Counted from the first letter of the stretch, positions 7,702 through 15,527 are shown. The stretch is DNA of 16,442 bases from Allobrachymonas sp. (GCA_030529305.1 JAUMXD010000028.1:1-16442), one strand, 5' to 3'. A program made the numbers and translations. Notes: generated by a model from the sequence alone, not told the origin.

Positions 7702-7945
7702 AGGGGAGAGCAAAGGGCTTTGAAATACTGTTGACGATTTTTACGTCAAACGCTTGAATGCGGAATTTGGGTAGCTGGCTGCGCTACCCATTTTCTTACG
7801 CATTTGAAATGGGTCAGAAGCAGGTGGTGGGTGACTGTAATTTGCTTGTCCGCGAACACTATTTGCTCTTACATCACACTGGCTTCGTTATGGAGCCGCC
7901 AGCAGGCTCTAAAGAAGTGCAAGCTGAAAGGGCGAAGCGGCGTTT
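7702..7945. other. Non-coding gap between pilD and coaE with hairpins
   Basis: No convincing gene lies in these 244 bp, although pilD and coaE are often close neighbours in related genomes. Three short structures can be seen. TGGGTAGC (7768-7775) pairs with GCTACCCA (7783-7790) over a 7-nt loop. CCCATTT (7787-7793) pairs with AAATGGG (7807-7813), sharing CCCA with the first stem, so the two cannot form fully together. GAGCC (7893-7897) pairs with GGCTC (7905-7909). On the coding (minus) strand none is followed by a clean T-tract. The gap may hold a promoter for coaE, an attenuator or decayed sequence. Confidence 0.45.
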
Positions 7946-8800
7946 TCAATGCAAACCAACCATTTGCATCAGTTCTTGCGCGCCAAAAAACCAAACGACA
8001 GCGCCACCCAGTGCCAGAAAGGGGCCGAAAGGCACATAACCGCCTTCGCGCAATTGCCCGCCAAACTTCATCACAATGCCGATGATGGAGCCGATCACCG
8101 CAGCCATCAGGATGATGGGAATCAAGGCCGTGACACCGAACCAGGCACCCAAGGCAGCAAACAGTTTGAAATCGCCAAAGCCCATGCCCTCTTTGCCTGT
8201 GAGCAGTTTGAAAGCCCAGTAAATCGACCAAAGCGAGAGATACCCGATGGCCGCGCCCCATACAGCGCTATTCAGGCTAATACCTGTGGCGTTAACTGTG
8301 GCCAGCAGCAAACCAGCCCAAAGTAAAGGTAGGGTAAGGCTATCAGGCAGGTAAGTGGTGTCCCAGTCGATCAGCGTCAAGCAAATCAGTGTGGCACCAA
8401 AAAAGAACCAAGCCAGCGCTTGCCACTGCAAACCGTAATGGTGTACGCACCACCCTGCCACAAGCGCAGTAACCAGCTCAACCAAGGGATAGCGGATGCC
8501 AATGGGCGTTTTGCAGGATGCGCATTTGCCGCGCAAGGCCAGGTAGCTGATGATCGGAATGTTTTCGTACCAGCGTACGCGATGCCCGCATTGGCGGCAG
8601 CGTGATGGCGGAGTCAGCAAGTTGAAGCGCTGTTTGGCGCTGGCAACGGGCAGTTCTTGCCCGGCCTGTTGGGCAGCATAGGCTGCATGTTCTGCCGCCC
8701 AGCCGCGTTCCATCATGCGCGGCAGGCGGTAAATCACCACATTGAGGAAGCTGCCCACGAGCAAACCAAGGACAGTGAAAAACATCACCTCCAGCATCAT
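7946..8800 (-). CDS. pilD: Prepilin peptidase / N-methyltransferase PilD
   Basis: This 284-residue inner-membrane aspartyl protease (A24 family) cleaves the prepilin leader and methylates the new N-terminus of type IV pilins and type II secretion pseudopilins. The N-terminal domain contains GSFLNVVIYRLP and the two zinc-binding CxxC pairs (Cys68/Cys71 and Cys93/Cys96), flanking the methyltransferase cytoplasmic loop. The peptidase part shows the expected Asp motifs IDWDTTYLPD (Asp145-Asp147 region) and GFGDFK (Asp210), among several hydrophobic membrane segments. The ATG at 8800 overlaps the pilC stop in an ATGA arrangement, so translation is probably coupled to pilC. Full length. Confidence 0.96.
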   Translation of the reverse strand: MMLEVMFFTVLGLLVGSFLNVVIYRLPRMMERGWAAEHAAYAAQQAGQELPVASAKQRFNLLTPPSRCRQCGHRVRWYENIPIISYLALRGKCASCKTPIGIRYPLVELVTALVAGWCVHHYGLQWQALAWFFFGATLICLTLIDWDTTYLPDSLTLPLLWAGLLLATVNATGISLNSAVWGAAIGYLSLWSIYWAFKLLTGKEGMGFGDFKLFAALGAWFGVTALIPIILMAAVIGSIIGIVMKFGGQLREGGYVPFGPFLALGGAVVWFFGAQELMQMVGLH

Positions 8801-10080
8801 GCTACTACCTGACCCAGTTTGAAGATCGGCAGATACATCGACACCACGATGCCACCAATCACCACACCCAAGACCACGATGATGATGGGCTCCATCAGGC
8901 TGGAAATACCGGCGACCATGTCGTCAACCTCGGCCTCGTAGAAGTCAGCCGCTTTGCCCAGCATGTGATCAAGCGAACCGGATTCTTCACCGATGGTGGT
9001 CATCTGCAGAACCATCACGGGGAACAAGCGCTGCATGGTCATGGCCATGGACAGGCTCGTGCCCTGCGCCACGTCCTGCTGAATGCGTTTGGTGGCTTGT
9101 GCAAAGACGCTGTTGCCAGCAGCACCTCCGACCGAATCCAGCGACTCAACCAGCGGCACGCCAGCGGCAAACATGGTAGACATGGTACGCGTCCAGCGGG
9201 CGATGACGGATTTTTCGATCAAAGGGCCAAAGATTGGGATCTTCAGCAGCAAGCGATCCATGAATTGCTGAACTTTTTCATTGCGCTTCCAGGCCTGCAA
9301 GAAGAAATAGATGGCAGCGGGTGGTACCAGCAATACGATGTACCAGTACTTCACGAATAGCTCGCTCATCCATATTACAAACTCAGTTGGCGCAGGCAAA
9401 TCGGCGTTGAATGAACTGAAGACCTGTTTGAACGATGGAATCACGAAAATCATGATGATGGTGACGACTACAAAGGCCACGACGATCACCGCAATCGGAT
9501 ACATCAAAGCCGACTTGATCTTGCGCTTGATGCTTTCCGTTTTTTCCATGTAGGTGGCCAAACGATCCAGCAAGCTTTCCAGAATACCCGCCTGCTCACC
9601 TGCTTCCACCAGGTTGCAATACAGGGTATCGAAGTGCATGGGATATTTGCGGAAGGCCTGGTTCAGCGCCGTACCGGTTTCGATGTCGCTCTTGATCGCC
9701 AGCAGCAGCTTGGTCATCTTGGGGTTTTCGCTGCCGCGCGCCACGATGTCGAAAGCTTGCAGCAAAGGCACACCCGCCTTGATCATGGTGGAGAGCTGAC
9801 GCGTGAAAAGCGTAATGTCCTTGGGCTTGATGGTCTTGCCGGCCTTGGCGCGGCGTTTCTTCATCTTGAGCACGCGAATGCCCTGGCGCTGCAAGGTGCT
9901 GCGCACAACCGCTTCGGATGCGGCACGCATTTCGCCTTGGGCGGGCCTGTTTTGCCTGTCGACACCTTGCCAGACAAACATGAAGGTTTTGACTTCTTTT
10001 TCGGGCTTGCGAGACGACGTAGCCCTGCTCGTGCTCCGGGTCGGGCGACGGCTGGAAGAAGAGCCAGAAGCTGTTGCCAT
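8797..10080 (-). CDS. pilC: Type IV pilus inner-membrane platform protein PilC
   Basis: This 427-residue polytopic protein is the platform on which PilB and PilT act to extend and retract pili. It has two T2SSF repeats (about 91-214 and 294-416), each with the FTRQLSTMIKAGVPL / WTRTMSTMFAAGVPL signature and a conserved glutamate-rich EAGEQAG or GEESG turn. Hydrophobic membrane segments lie near 193-216, 244-262 and 395-420. The first 25 residues are very rich in Ser, Thr and Arg, longer than in many PilC proteins; an in-frame ATG at residue 34 is possible. The upstream start is preferred because AGGA lies nine bases before it. It follows pilB by 48 bp. Confidence 0.96.
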   Translation of the reverse strand: MATASGSSSSRRPTRSTSRATSSRKPEKEVKTFMFVWQGVDRQNRPAQGEMRAASEAVVRSTLQRQGIRVLKMKKRRAKAGKTIKPKDITLFTRQLSTMIKAGVPLLQAFDIVARGSENPKMTKLLLAIKSDIETGTALNQAFRKYPMHFDTLYCNLVEAGEQAGILESLLDRLATYMEKTESIKRKIKSALMYPIAVIVVAFVVVTIIMIFVIPSFKQVFSSFNADLPAPTEFVIWMSELFVKYWYIVLLVPPAAIYFFLQAWKRNEKVQQFMDRLLLKIPIFGPLIEKSVIARWTRTMSTMFAAGVPLVESLDSVGGAAGNSVFAQATKRIQQDVAQGTSLSMAMTMQRLFPVMVLQMTTIGEESGSLDHMLGKAADFYEAEVDDMVAGISSLMEPIIIVVLGVVIGGIVVSMYLPIFKLGQVVA

Positions 10081-10128
10081 GTTCGTGATTCCTGTACAAG
10101 TTATTGAAAATCGAATGAAAACAAAGGC

Positions 10129-11874
10129 TTATTCGTTGGTCACGCCCAGCACTTCCTCCAGGGAAGTGATGCCTTGGATGACTTTTTGTAATCCGGACTG
10201 GCGCAGCGAAAGAACCCCTTCACGTTCAGCCTGTTTGGCAATGTCCACGGCGCTGCCATCGGCCAAGATGATTTCCTGAATGGCCTCGGAAATTGGCATA
10301 ACCTGATAAATGCCCACGCGGCCTTTGTAGCCGTTGTTGCAGGCATCACAACCCACGGGCTTGTAAGCTTGCCAAGTGCCGTTGAGTTGCTCTTCGGTGA
10401 AGCCAGCTTCCAATAGGTTTTTGCGTGGAATATCGGCAGGCGCCTTGCATTTGACGCACAAGCGGCGGGCCAGACGTTGGGCCGTGATCAGAATGACGCT
10501 GGAGGCGATGTTGAACGGCGCCACGCCCATATTGCGCAATCGCGTGAGCGTGGTTGGCGCATCGTTGGTGTGCAAGGTGGAAAGCACCAAGTGGCCGGTT
10601 TGCGCGGCCTTGATGGCAATGTCGGCTGTTTCCAGGTCACGAATCTCGCCCACCATGATGACGTCGGGATCTTGCCGCAGGAAGGCCTTGAGTGCAACGG
10701 CAAAAGTCAGACCCGCTTTTTCGTTGACGTTGACCTGATTGACCCCCGGCATATTGATTTCCGATGGGTCTTCAGCCGTGGAAATATTGACTCCGGGCTT
10801 GTTGAGCAGGTTCAGGCAGCTGTAGAGCGACACGGTTTTGCCCGAACCCGTGGGGCCGGTCACCAGAATCATGCCGTAGGGGCGGTGAATGGCTTCAAGC
10901 AGGCGCTCTTTCTCGACGGGGTCGTAACCCAGCGCATCAATGCCCATCTTGGCGCTGCTCGGGTCCAGAATACGGATCACCACTTTTTCGCCAAACAGGG
11001 TGGGCAGGGTGCTGACACGGAAGTCGATGACGCGTTCCGGGCTCAGGCGCAGCTTCATGCGGCCGTCTTGCGGCACGCGCTTTTCGGAGATGTCCAGCCT
11101 GGACAAAACCTTGATGCGCGAAGCCAGCCGGTCTTTGATGGCGGGCGGTGTGGTGGTGATTTCCTGCAATTCGCCATCGATGCGAAAACGCACCCGGTAA
11201 TTGAATTCGTAAGGCTCGAAGTGCAAGTCCGACGCGCGCATGTTCACGGCATCGACCAGCATTTTGTGGAAGAAACGCACAATTGGTGCGTCTTCGGCGT
11301 CTACGGTGTCGGCCTCCAGGCTGGCCGCGTCGTTTTCTTCGGTGCTGGCGAGGTCATCGAAATTGAATTCGGCGTTTGCTGTGAATTTGTCCAGTTTTTC
11401 TCCGAGACTGGTGGCCAATTCGGCGATCAGGCCGGTCAGTTTGGGAGCCTCGACAACCACCCAATCGATCGGCAGCTGGCTCGCGAACTTGACCTTTTGC
11501 ATGGTGGCTTGATCACTTGGGTCAGCCGTGGCAACGATGAGGCGCCCGCCTTTTTTGGCAAGGGGTAGCAGTTTGTATGCCAGAGTCAGTTTTGTATCCA
11601 GCAAATCCTTGCGGATTTTGTTCTTGTCAACAGCCGCAACGTCCAGCAATGGCAGGGAAAAAGTCTGCGCCAGAATATGCGCCATGTCTGCCGCGCTGAC
11701 ATGGCCCGCATTGACTACTTCCGTCACGAAGCTGTTCTTGCTCTGAAGTGCGCGCTGTATCAGCTCGGACGCCGTGGTTTCTGCAAGCTTGCCATGCTGA
11801 ACCAGTACCTGGGCCATAACAGGCAGGGTGTTGCCGAAGGATGTATCTTTCAGTATGGATTCTGGTGCAGACAT
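10129..11874 (-). CDS. pilB: Type IV pilus assembly ATPase PilB
   Basis: This 581-residue hexameric ATPase powers pilin polymerisation at the inner membrane. The N-terminal MshEN-like domain (about 10-155) is followed by an acidic linker (about 173-195) and the GspE/PilB ATPase core. Visible motifs are the Asp box around RASDLHFEPYE and RIDGELQE, Walker A GPTGSGKT (340-347), Walker B with DVIMVGEIRDLETA (about 404-417), the His box GHLVLSTLHTND, and the zinc tetracysteine (Cys473, Cys476, Cys509, Cys512). The AEDP motif reads AEDPSE where AEDPVE is usual. It starts the pilB-pilC-pilD run; its promoter should lie in the 336-bp region shared with the divergent transporter gene. No clear Shine-Dalgarno precedes ATG 11874. 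Confidence 0.97.
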   Translation of the reverse strand: MSAPESILKDTSFGNTLPVMAQVLVQHGKLAETTASELIQRALQSKNSFVTEVVNAGHVSAADMAHILAQTFSLPLLDVAAVDKNKIRKDLLDTKLTLAYKLLPLAKKGGRLIVATADPSDQATMQKVKFASQLPIDWVVVEAPKLTGLIAELATSLGEKLDKFTANAEFNFDDLASTEENDAASLEADTVDAEDAPIVRFFHKMLVDAVNMRASDLHFEPYEFNYRVRFRIDGELQEITTTPPAIKDRLASRIKVLSRLDISEKRVPQDGRMKLRLSPERVIDFRVSTLPTLFGEKVVIRILDPSSAKMGIDALGYDPVEKERLLEAIHRPYGMILVTGPTGSGKTVSLYSCLNLLNKPGVNISTAEDPSEINMPGVNQVNVNEKAGLTFAVALKAFLRQDPDVIMVGEIRDLETADIAIKAAQTGHLVLSTLHTNDAPTTLTRLRNMGVAPFNIASSVILITAQRLARRLCVKCKAPADIPRKNLLEAGFTEEQLNGTWQAYKPVGCDACNNGYKGRVGIYQVMPISEAIQEIILADGSAVDIAKQAEREGVLSLRQSGLQKVIQGITSLEEVLGVTNE

Positions 11875-12210
11875 CTTGCGCGGGCGCTGGAAACGATAAT
11901 TCAGAAGTTATACAGGCTGTTTGTTACAAGCGATACAGCGAAACGCAGGTTCGAAAGAGCAGGAAACATCGCACCCTGTGCCAAACTTCACCCGGTACAG
12001 TCTAGCCCTATCCCATGGGAATGTAAGTGTTCTTGCCTAGTTATCTGCGAAGTTTGTCGCGATTTCACAAATAAAAAATATCAAATTCTTCCTTATTGTG
12101 ACAGGTTTGTCAGTGGATGTAACGTTTGCTGGTGGTTTAAATAGATACAAAAGTAGCTGGAAAAGCGTTTGACATCACCCAAAAGGTAGGTGAACAGAAA
12201 AGGAGCATGA
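11875..12210. other. Divergent intergenic region pilB / substrate-binding gene
   Basis: No gene is visible in this 336-bp region, which should carry promoters for pilB (minus) and the binding-protein gene (plus). It is AT-richer than its surroundings from about 12050 to 12170. Symmetric elements are TGACA-N4-TGTCA at 12099-12112, TTTGT...ACAAA at 12053-12071, and the 10-base palindrome TCCCATGGGA at 12011-12020. A strong Shine-Dalgarno AGGAG (12201-12205) precedes ATG 12211 by five bases. I could not assign a sigma-70 promoter with confidence on either strand. Confidence 0.5.
12099..12112. promoter_or_regulatory. Candidate operator TGACA-N4-TGTCA
   Basis: A perfect 5-bp inverted repeat with a 4-bp spacer sits 98 bp before the binding-protein gene, in the AT-rich part of the divergent region. 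Its symmetry and position suit a dimeric transcription factor. It matches no factor I can name, and a repeat this short can arise by chance. Confidence 0.3.
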
Positions 12211-13728
12211 ATGTTGTTCAGAAAATTGTTGATACGCGCATGCGCTGGAGTGATGATGCTTGCTACTTGCATGGCCTTGCCAGGTTGTGGGCAGCAAGGT
12301 ACTGCTGCGAATCAACACAAGAAAGATAGCCTCACGCTGGGCATGGTGCTGGAGCCGCCTGGCCTGGATCCCACTGCAGGCGCGGCCTCGGCCATTGGTG
12401 AGGTGGTGCTGTACAACGTGTTCGAAACGTTGACCAAAATCCAGCCTGATGGCTCGGTGCAGCCTTTGTTGGCTACGCGCTGGGAATCATCACCTGATCA
12501 AAAGATCTGGACGTTTCATCTGCGCGAAGATGTGCGCTTCCAGAATGGCGAAGCGCTCAACGCTGCCACGGTGAAATATGCCTTTGAACGTGCCGCTGCC
12601 GCAAACAGCACGAATAAAGACAAGCAACTCTTTGCCGGCTTCCAAAGCGTCGAAACACCTGATGCGCACACGGTGGTGCTTCACAGCAAAGTGCCCAATC
12701 CGAACTTGCCGTTTTTGCTGGGGCAGGCCACGGCCATCATCGTGGAGCCCCAAACGGCGGCCAGCAACAACACTGCGCCCGTGGGTACAGGCCCTTACCA
12801 ATTGGCGAATTGGCAAAAGGGCGCTTCACTCACGCTGAAGAAGTGGGACGGCTACCGGGCAGCGGCTGACGTGGCCCTGCAAAGTGCCACTTTCCGCTTC
12901 ATTTCAGATACAGCGGCGCAATCGGCCGCTTTGCTGGCTGGTGACATTGACCTGTTCGCGCGTGTGCAAGTGGCCCGTAATCTGGAGCAATTCAAGGGGG
13001 ATAGCCGCTTTCAGGTGCTGGTGGGGGCTTCACGCGCCAAAACCATCGTGGCCATGAACAACGCTCGCAAGCCGTTGGATGATGTGCGCGTGCGCCGGGC
13101 CATCAGCATGGCGGTGGATCGGCAGGCCATCATCCAGGGCGCGGCCGAAGGGTTGGGCGTACCCATTGGCAGCTTTTATGTGCCGCAAAGCCCCGGCTAC
13201 ATCGACACAACGGGCATCAACCCCTACGATCCCGCCAAAGCCAAGGCTCTGCTGCAAGAAGCGGGCGTGCCCGATTTGAAGCTGACGATGAAGCTGCCGC
13301 CCACGCCCTATGCCCGCCAAGGTGGGGAAGTTGTGGCCGCGCTTTTGGCCCAGGTGGGCGTGACCGTCAAGCTCGAAAACGTGGAATGGGCCCAGTGGCT
13401 GAGCAATGTGTATGGCGAAAAAGATTACGACCTGACCCTGATCAGTCACGTGGAGCCTTTCGACTTTGGCAATTTCGCCAAACCGGGCTATTACTGGAAC
13501 TACAGCTCGCCCGCCTTCAACGACCTGTATGCGCGTGCGCAAGCCGCCGAAAACGAGGCCGAGCGCCTGCAACTGCTGGGGCAGGCGCAAACCCTGGTGG
13601 CTGAAGAGGCCGTAGCCGTTTACCTTTACCAGCCGCAATGGATCACGGTGGCCAACAGCCAGCTGCAAGGCGTGGCGCAAGACATGCCCGTGTTTATCAA
13701 CGATCTGAGCAGCTTGCGCTGGCAGTAA
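12211..13728 (+). CDS. ABC transporter substrate-binding lipoprotein, family 5
   Basis: This 505-residue periplasmic binding protein is of the SBP_bac_5 (DppA/OppA/NikA-like) family, which captures peptides, opines, nickel chelates or similar ligands for an ABC importer. Residues 1-25 are a lipoprotein signal peptide ending in the lipobox LPGC, with Cys26 lipidated. Family signatures follow: LEPPGLDPTAGA near the mature N-terminus, YNVFETLTKIQPDGSVQPLL, WTFHLREDVRFQNGE, VRRAISMAVDRQAI, and a C-terminal YLYQPQWITV. The start at 12211 has an AGGAG five bases upstream; an out-of-frame ATG at 12207 is a decoy. No permease or ATPase genes adjoin it, so its transporter partner is elsewhere. The ligand cannot be told from sequence. 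Confidence 0.93.
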   Translation: MLFRKLLIRACAGVMMLATCMALPGCGQQGTAANQHKKDSLTLGMVLEPPGLDPTAGAASAIGEVVLYNVFETLTKIQPDGSVQPLLATRWESSPDQKIWTFHLREDVRFQNGEALNAATVKYAFERAAAANSTNKDKQLFAGFQSVETPDAHTVVLHSKVPNPNLPFLLGQATAIIVEPQTAASNNTAPVGTGPYQLANWQKGASLTLKKWDGYRAAADVALQSATFRFISDTAAQSAALLAGDIDLFARVQVARNLEQFKGDSRFQVLVGASRAKTIVAMNNARKPLDDVRVRRAISMAVDRQAIIQGAAEGLGVPIGSFYVPQSPGYIDTTGINPYDPAKAKALLQEAGVPDLKLTMKLPPTPYARQGGEVVAALLAQVGVTVKLENVEWAQWLSNVYGEKDYDLTLISHVEPFDFGNFAKPGYYWNYSSPAFNDLYARAQAAENEAERLQLLGQAQTLVAEEAVAVYLYQPQWITVANSQLQGVAQDMPVFINDLSSLRWQ

Positions 13729-14024
13729 ATGGCTTGACCTGGAAATAGCGGAAGGCAGCAGAGCATTGGTTCGGCTGCCTTGTAAGCTGAAGCTGGATAT
13801 GGGCTATGGCTGCTTGTTTGACTATGGCCCCAGCTATTTCATGGTTTGGTCATCAGGTCGCTGCCTGGCAATCCAGGTGCCCAGAAAAGATCAAGGCTGC
13901 GCCTGCGTTTGGGCGCTGTTGGCATAAAAGAAACACGCCTGAGTCAATAGCTGATGTGCTTCAGCACGGGTATTAAAGATATTGGATACGTGTTGAGCAA
14001 GCAACGTAAAGAGGGAGAGCTATC
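13729..14024. other. Convergent intergenic region with inverted repeats
   Basis: No gene is visible in these 296 bp between the convergent binding-protein and aldolase genes. Beyond the hairpin at 13752-13781, AGCTGG (13791-13796) pairs with CCAGCT (13830-13835) around two copies of CTATGGC (13804-13810, 13822-13828), and GTGC-TTCA-GCAC lies at 13956-13967. This looks like decayed short intergenic repeats. No terminator with a T-tract is seen for the minus-strand gene. Confidence 0.4.
13752..13781 (+). terminator. Candidate terminator hairpin after the binding-protein gene
   Basis: AAGGCAGC (13752-13759) pairs perfectly with GCTGCCTT (13774-13781) over a 14-nt loop, 23 bp after the stop codon. 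The stem is stable and well placed, but no T-tract follows, so it may be an mRNA 3'-end stabiliser rather than an intrinsic terminator. Confidence 0.35.
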
Positions 14025-15089
14025 TCAATCAGCCGCCGCAGCCAGCGCCAATTCCCGAAGGTCTTTCACCAACTCTTGCACCCGTTGCGGATCGGCGTCC
14101 CAGGCGAACATGAAGCGCGCGCCGCCGCCGATGAAGGTGTAAAAGCGCCAGCCCCGCTCGCGCAGCCCTTCTTGCAAGGCGGGTGGCAGTTGCAAAAACA
14201 CGGCATTGGCCTGCACGGGGAACATGAGCTGCACCTGCGGCAAATCGGCCACGCCTTCGGCAAAGGCGCGGGCGCAGGCATTGCCGTGCGCGCCATTTTT
14301 CAGCCATTGGCCGCTTTCGATCATGCGCACCCAGGGGGCCGAGAGGTAGCGCATTTTCGAGGCCAATTGCCCAGCCTGCTTGCAGCGAAAGTCAAAGCCC
14401 TCGGCCTGTTCGTGGCGGAAAAAAATCACCGCTTCGCCAACGGCCAGGCCGTTTTTCGTACCACCAAAGCACAGCACATCCACGCCCGCTTTCCAGGTCA
14501 TGTCGGCCGGGCTGCAGCCCAAAGTGGCGCAGGCGTTGGCAAAGCGCGACCCATCCATATGCAGCGATAGGCCCAGCGCACGGCAGGTTTGCGCAATGGC
14601 GCGGATTTCGTCCAGCGTATAAACCAGCCCGGTTTCGGTGGGCTGCGTGATGGTTACAACGCGGGGTTTGGGGTAATGAATATCGTTGCGGCTGGTGGCC
14701 AGCGCTTGAATGTGCGCGGGCGTGAGTTTGCCGTTTTCGGTTTTGGCCACCAACAGTTTGGAACCGTTGGAAAAGAACTCGGGCGCGCCGCATTCATCGG
14801 TTTCCACGTGGGCCGAGTCCGCACAAATTACGCTGTGGTAGCTCTGGCATAGGGATGCCAACGCCAACGAGTTGGCCGCCGTGCCGTTGAAGACGAAAAA
14901 CACTTCGCAATCGGCCTCAAACAAGCCGCGCAGCGCATCGGCGGCTTGTTGCGTCCAGGTGTCGTCGCCATACGCCACCGCATGGCCTGTATTGGCTTCT
15001 TGCAAAGCTGTCCAGGCCACAGGGCAAACGCCCGCGTAGTTGTCGCTGGCAAATTGCTGTGCTTGGCTGGATGCGGCAGGTGTGGACAT
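14025..15089 (-). CDS. ltaE: Low-specificity L-threonine aldolase family (PLP)
   Basis: This 354-residue fold-type I PLP enzyme belongs to the beta-eliminating lyase/threonine aldolase family, which splits L-threonine or allo-threonine into glycine and acetaldehyde. The expected features are SDNYAGVCP at the N-terminus, the FVFNGTAANSLAL phosphate-binding region, HVETDECGAPEFF, the HMDGSRFANA segment with the pyridine-binding Asp179 and Arg182, and the PLP lysine Lys212 in FGGTKNGLAVGEAV. The length is typical. ATG 15089 fits the family N-terminus; it has only a weak Shine-Dalgarno. The leader upstream contains an intrinsic terminator and other helices, which suggests transcription is controlled by attenuation. 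The exact substrate, and so the ltaE name, is an inference from family membership. Confidence 0.88.
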   Translation of the reverse strand: MSTPAASSQAQQFASDNYAGVCPVAWTALQEANTGHAVAYGDDTWTQQAADALRGLFEADCEVFFVFNGTAANSLALASLCQSYHSVICADSAHVETDECGAPEFFSNGSKLLVAKTENGKLTPAHIQALATSRNDIHYPKPRVVTITQPTETGLVYTLDEIRAIAQTCRALGLSLHMDGSRFANACATLGCSPADMTWKAGVDVLCFGGTKNGLAVGEAVIFFRHEQAEGFDFRCKQAGQLASKMRYLSAPWVRMIESGQWLKNGAHGNACARAFAEGVADLPQVQLMFPVQANAVFLQLPPALQEGLRERGWRFYTFIGGGARFMFAWDADPQRVQELVKDLRELALAAAAD

Positions 15090-15190
15090 GGCGGAGTGCT
15101 TTCTGTGGTGGGCGGTTAAAAGGGGGATGGCAAGTTGTGGGCTTCATGCAAGGCCAGGGCATCAAAAACAGGCCATGCTTTTGGCGAGTC

Positions 15191-15213
15191 AACAAAAAAG
15201 CACCTGGGTGCTT
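15191..15213 (-). terminator. Intrinsic terminator in the aldolase gene leader
   Basis: On the minus strand AAGCAC-CCAG-GTGCTT forms a 6-bp stem (7 bp if the loop is closed further), followed directly by a T-rich tract (six T in total, then GTT). This is the classical form. No minus-strand gene ends just upstream, and the aldolase ATG lies about 100 bases downstream, so the terminator either regulates that gene or ends a small RNA. Confidence 0.65.
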
Positions 15214-15342
15214 ATGTGTGCTTCTCGTTTACTTGGCCTTTGAGGCATATGGCCTGTGCGAATGCGGGCTTCAGCAAACGAGTGCTTTGCTCAGGTGAAA
15301 TGGCTGCACGCGCAAGGCGTCTGCCATTTTTGATGGGTGCTT
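15194..15342 (-). ncRNA. Candidate structured leader or small RNA upstream of the aldolase gene
   Basis: Read on the minus strand, four elements occur in order. First is AAGCACCCA (15342-15334). Second is a hairpin with stem AAATGGC/GCCATTT (15329-15323 with 15304-15298). Third is a domain closed by CTCGTTT/AAACGAG (15282-15276 with 15230-15224), with a competing local hairpin AGCAAA/TTTGCT (15291-15273). Last is the terminator stem AAGCAC/GTGCTT and T-tract. The first element is identical to the 5' arm of the terminator and could pair with its 3' arm, enclosing the other helices, like P1 of a terminator-type riboswitch. It matches no riboswitch class that I recognise. The true 5' end is unknown: TACAAT (15351-15346) would put the start inside the first element, whereas a weak TTTGAT/TATCAA pair (15417-15390) would start it earlier. 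Confidence 0.45.
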
Positions 15343-15480
15343 GAAATTGTATCGGGGCAAGCTCGGCGTGGGCTGGTACATGGCACTGGTTGATATGCGT
15401 TTTCAGCCTCTATCAAACGGCCCACGTATTTGTGCAGGCGATGGGGCGGAGCCTTTGATGGCACTGATGGAATAGCGCGC

Positions 15481-15489
15481 TGCTATAGT
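15481..15489 (+). promoter_or_regulatory. Extended -10 promoter for the DsrE-family gene
   Basis: TGCTATAGT matches the extended -10 pattern TGnTATAAT with one mismatch. It lies 39 bp before the chosen start and would give a leader of about 30 nt. No good -35 lies at 17 bp spacing, which an extended -10 does not require. If correct, the start site near 15496 makes the upstream ATG at 15507 an unlikely start. Confidence 0.5.
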
Positions 15490-15527
15490 GCCCGTCGATT
15501 TTTTAAATGAAAGAAAGCGGGCTTGTC

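Noticed and set aside
10477..11568. 363-codon plus-strand frame opposite pilB
   Set aside because: Antisense shadow of the PilB ATPase core with no recognisable domain.
12169..12174. Perfect TTGACA as a -35 box for the binding-protein gene
   Set aside because: A 17-bp spacer would place the -10 at 12192-12197, where the sequence is GAACAG and runs into the Shine-Dalgarno; no usable -10 exists.
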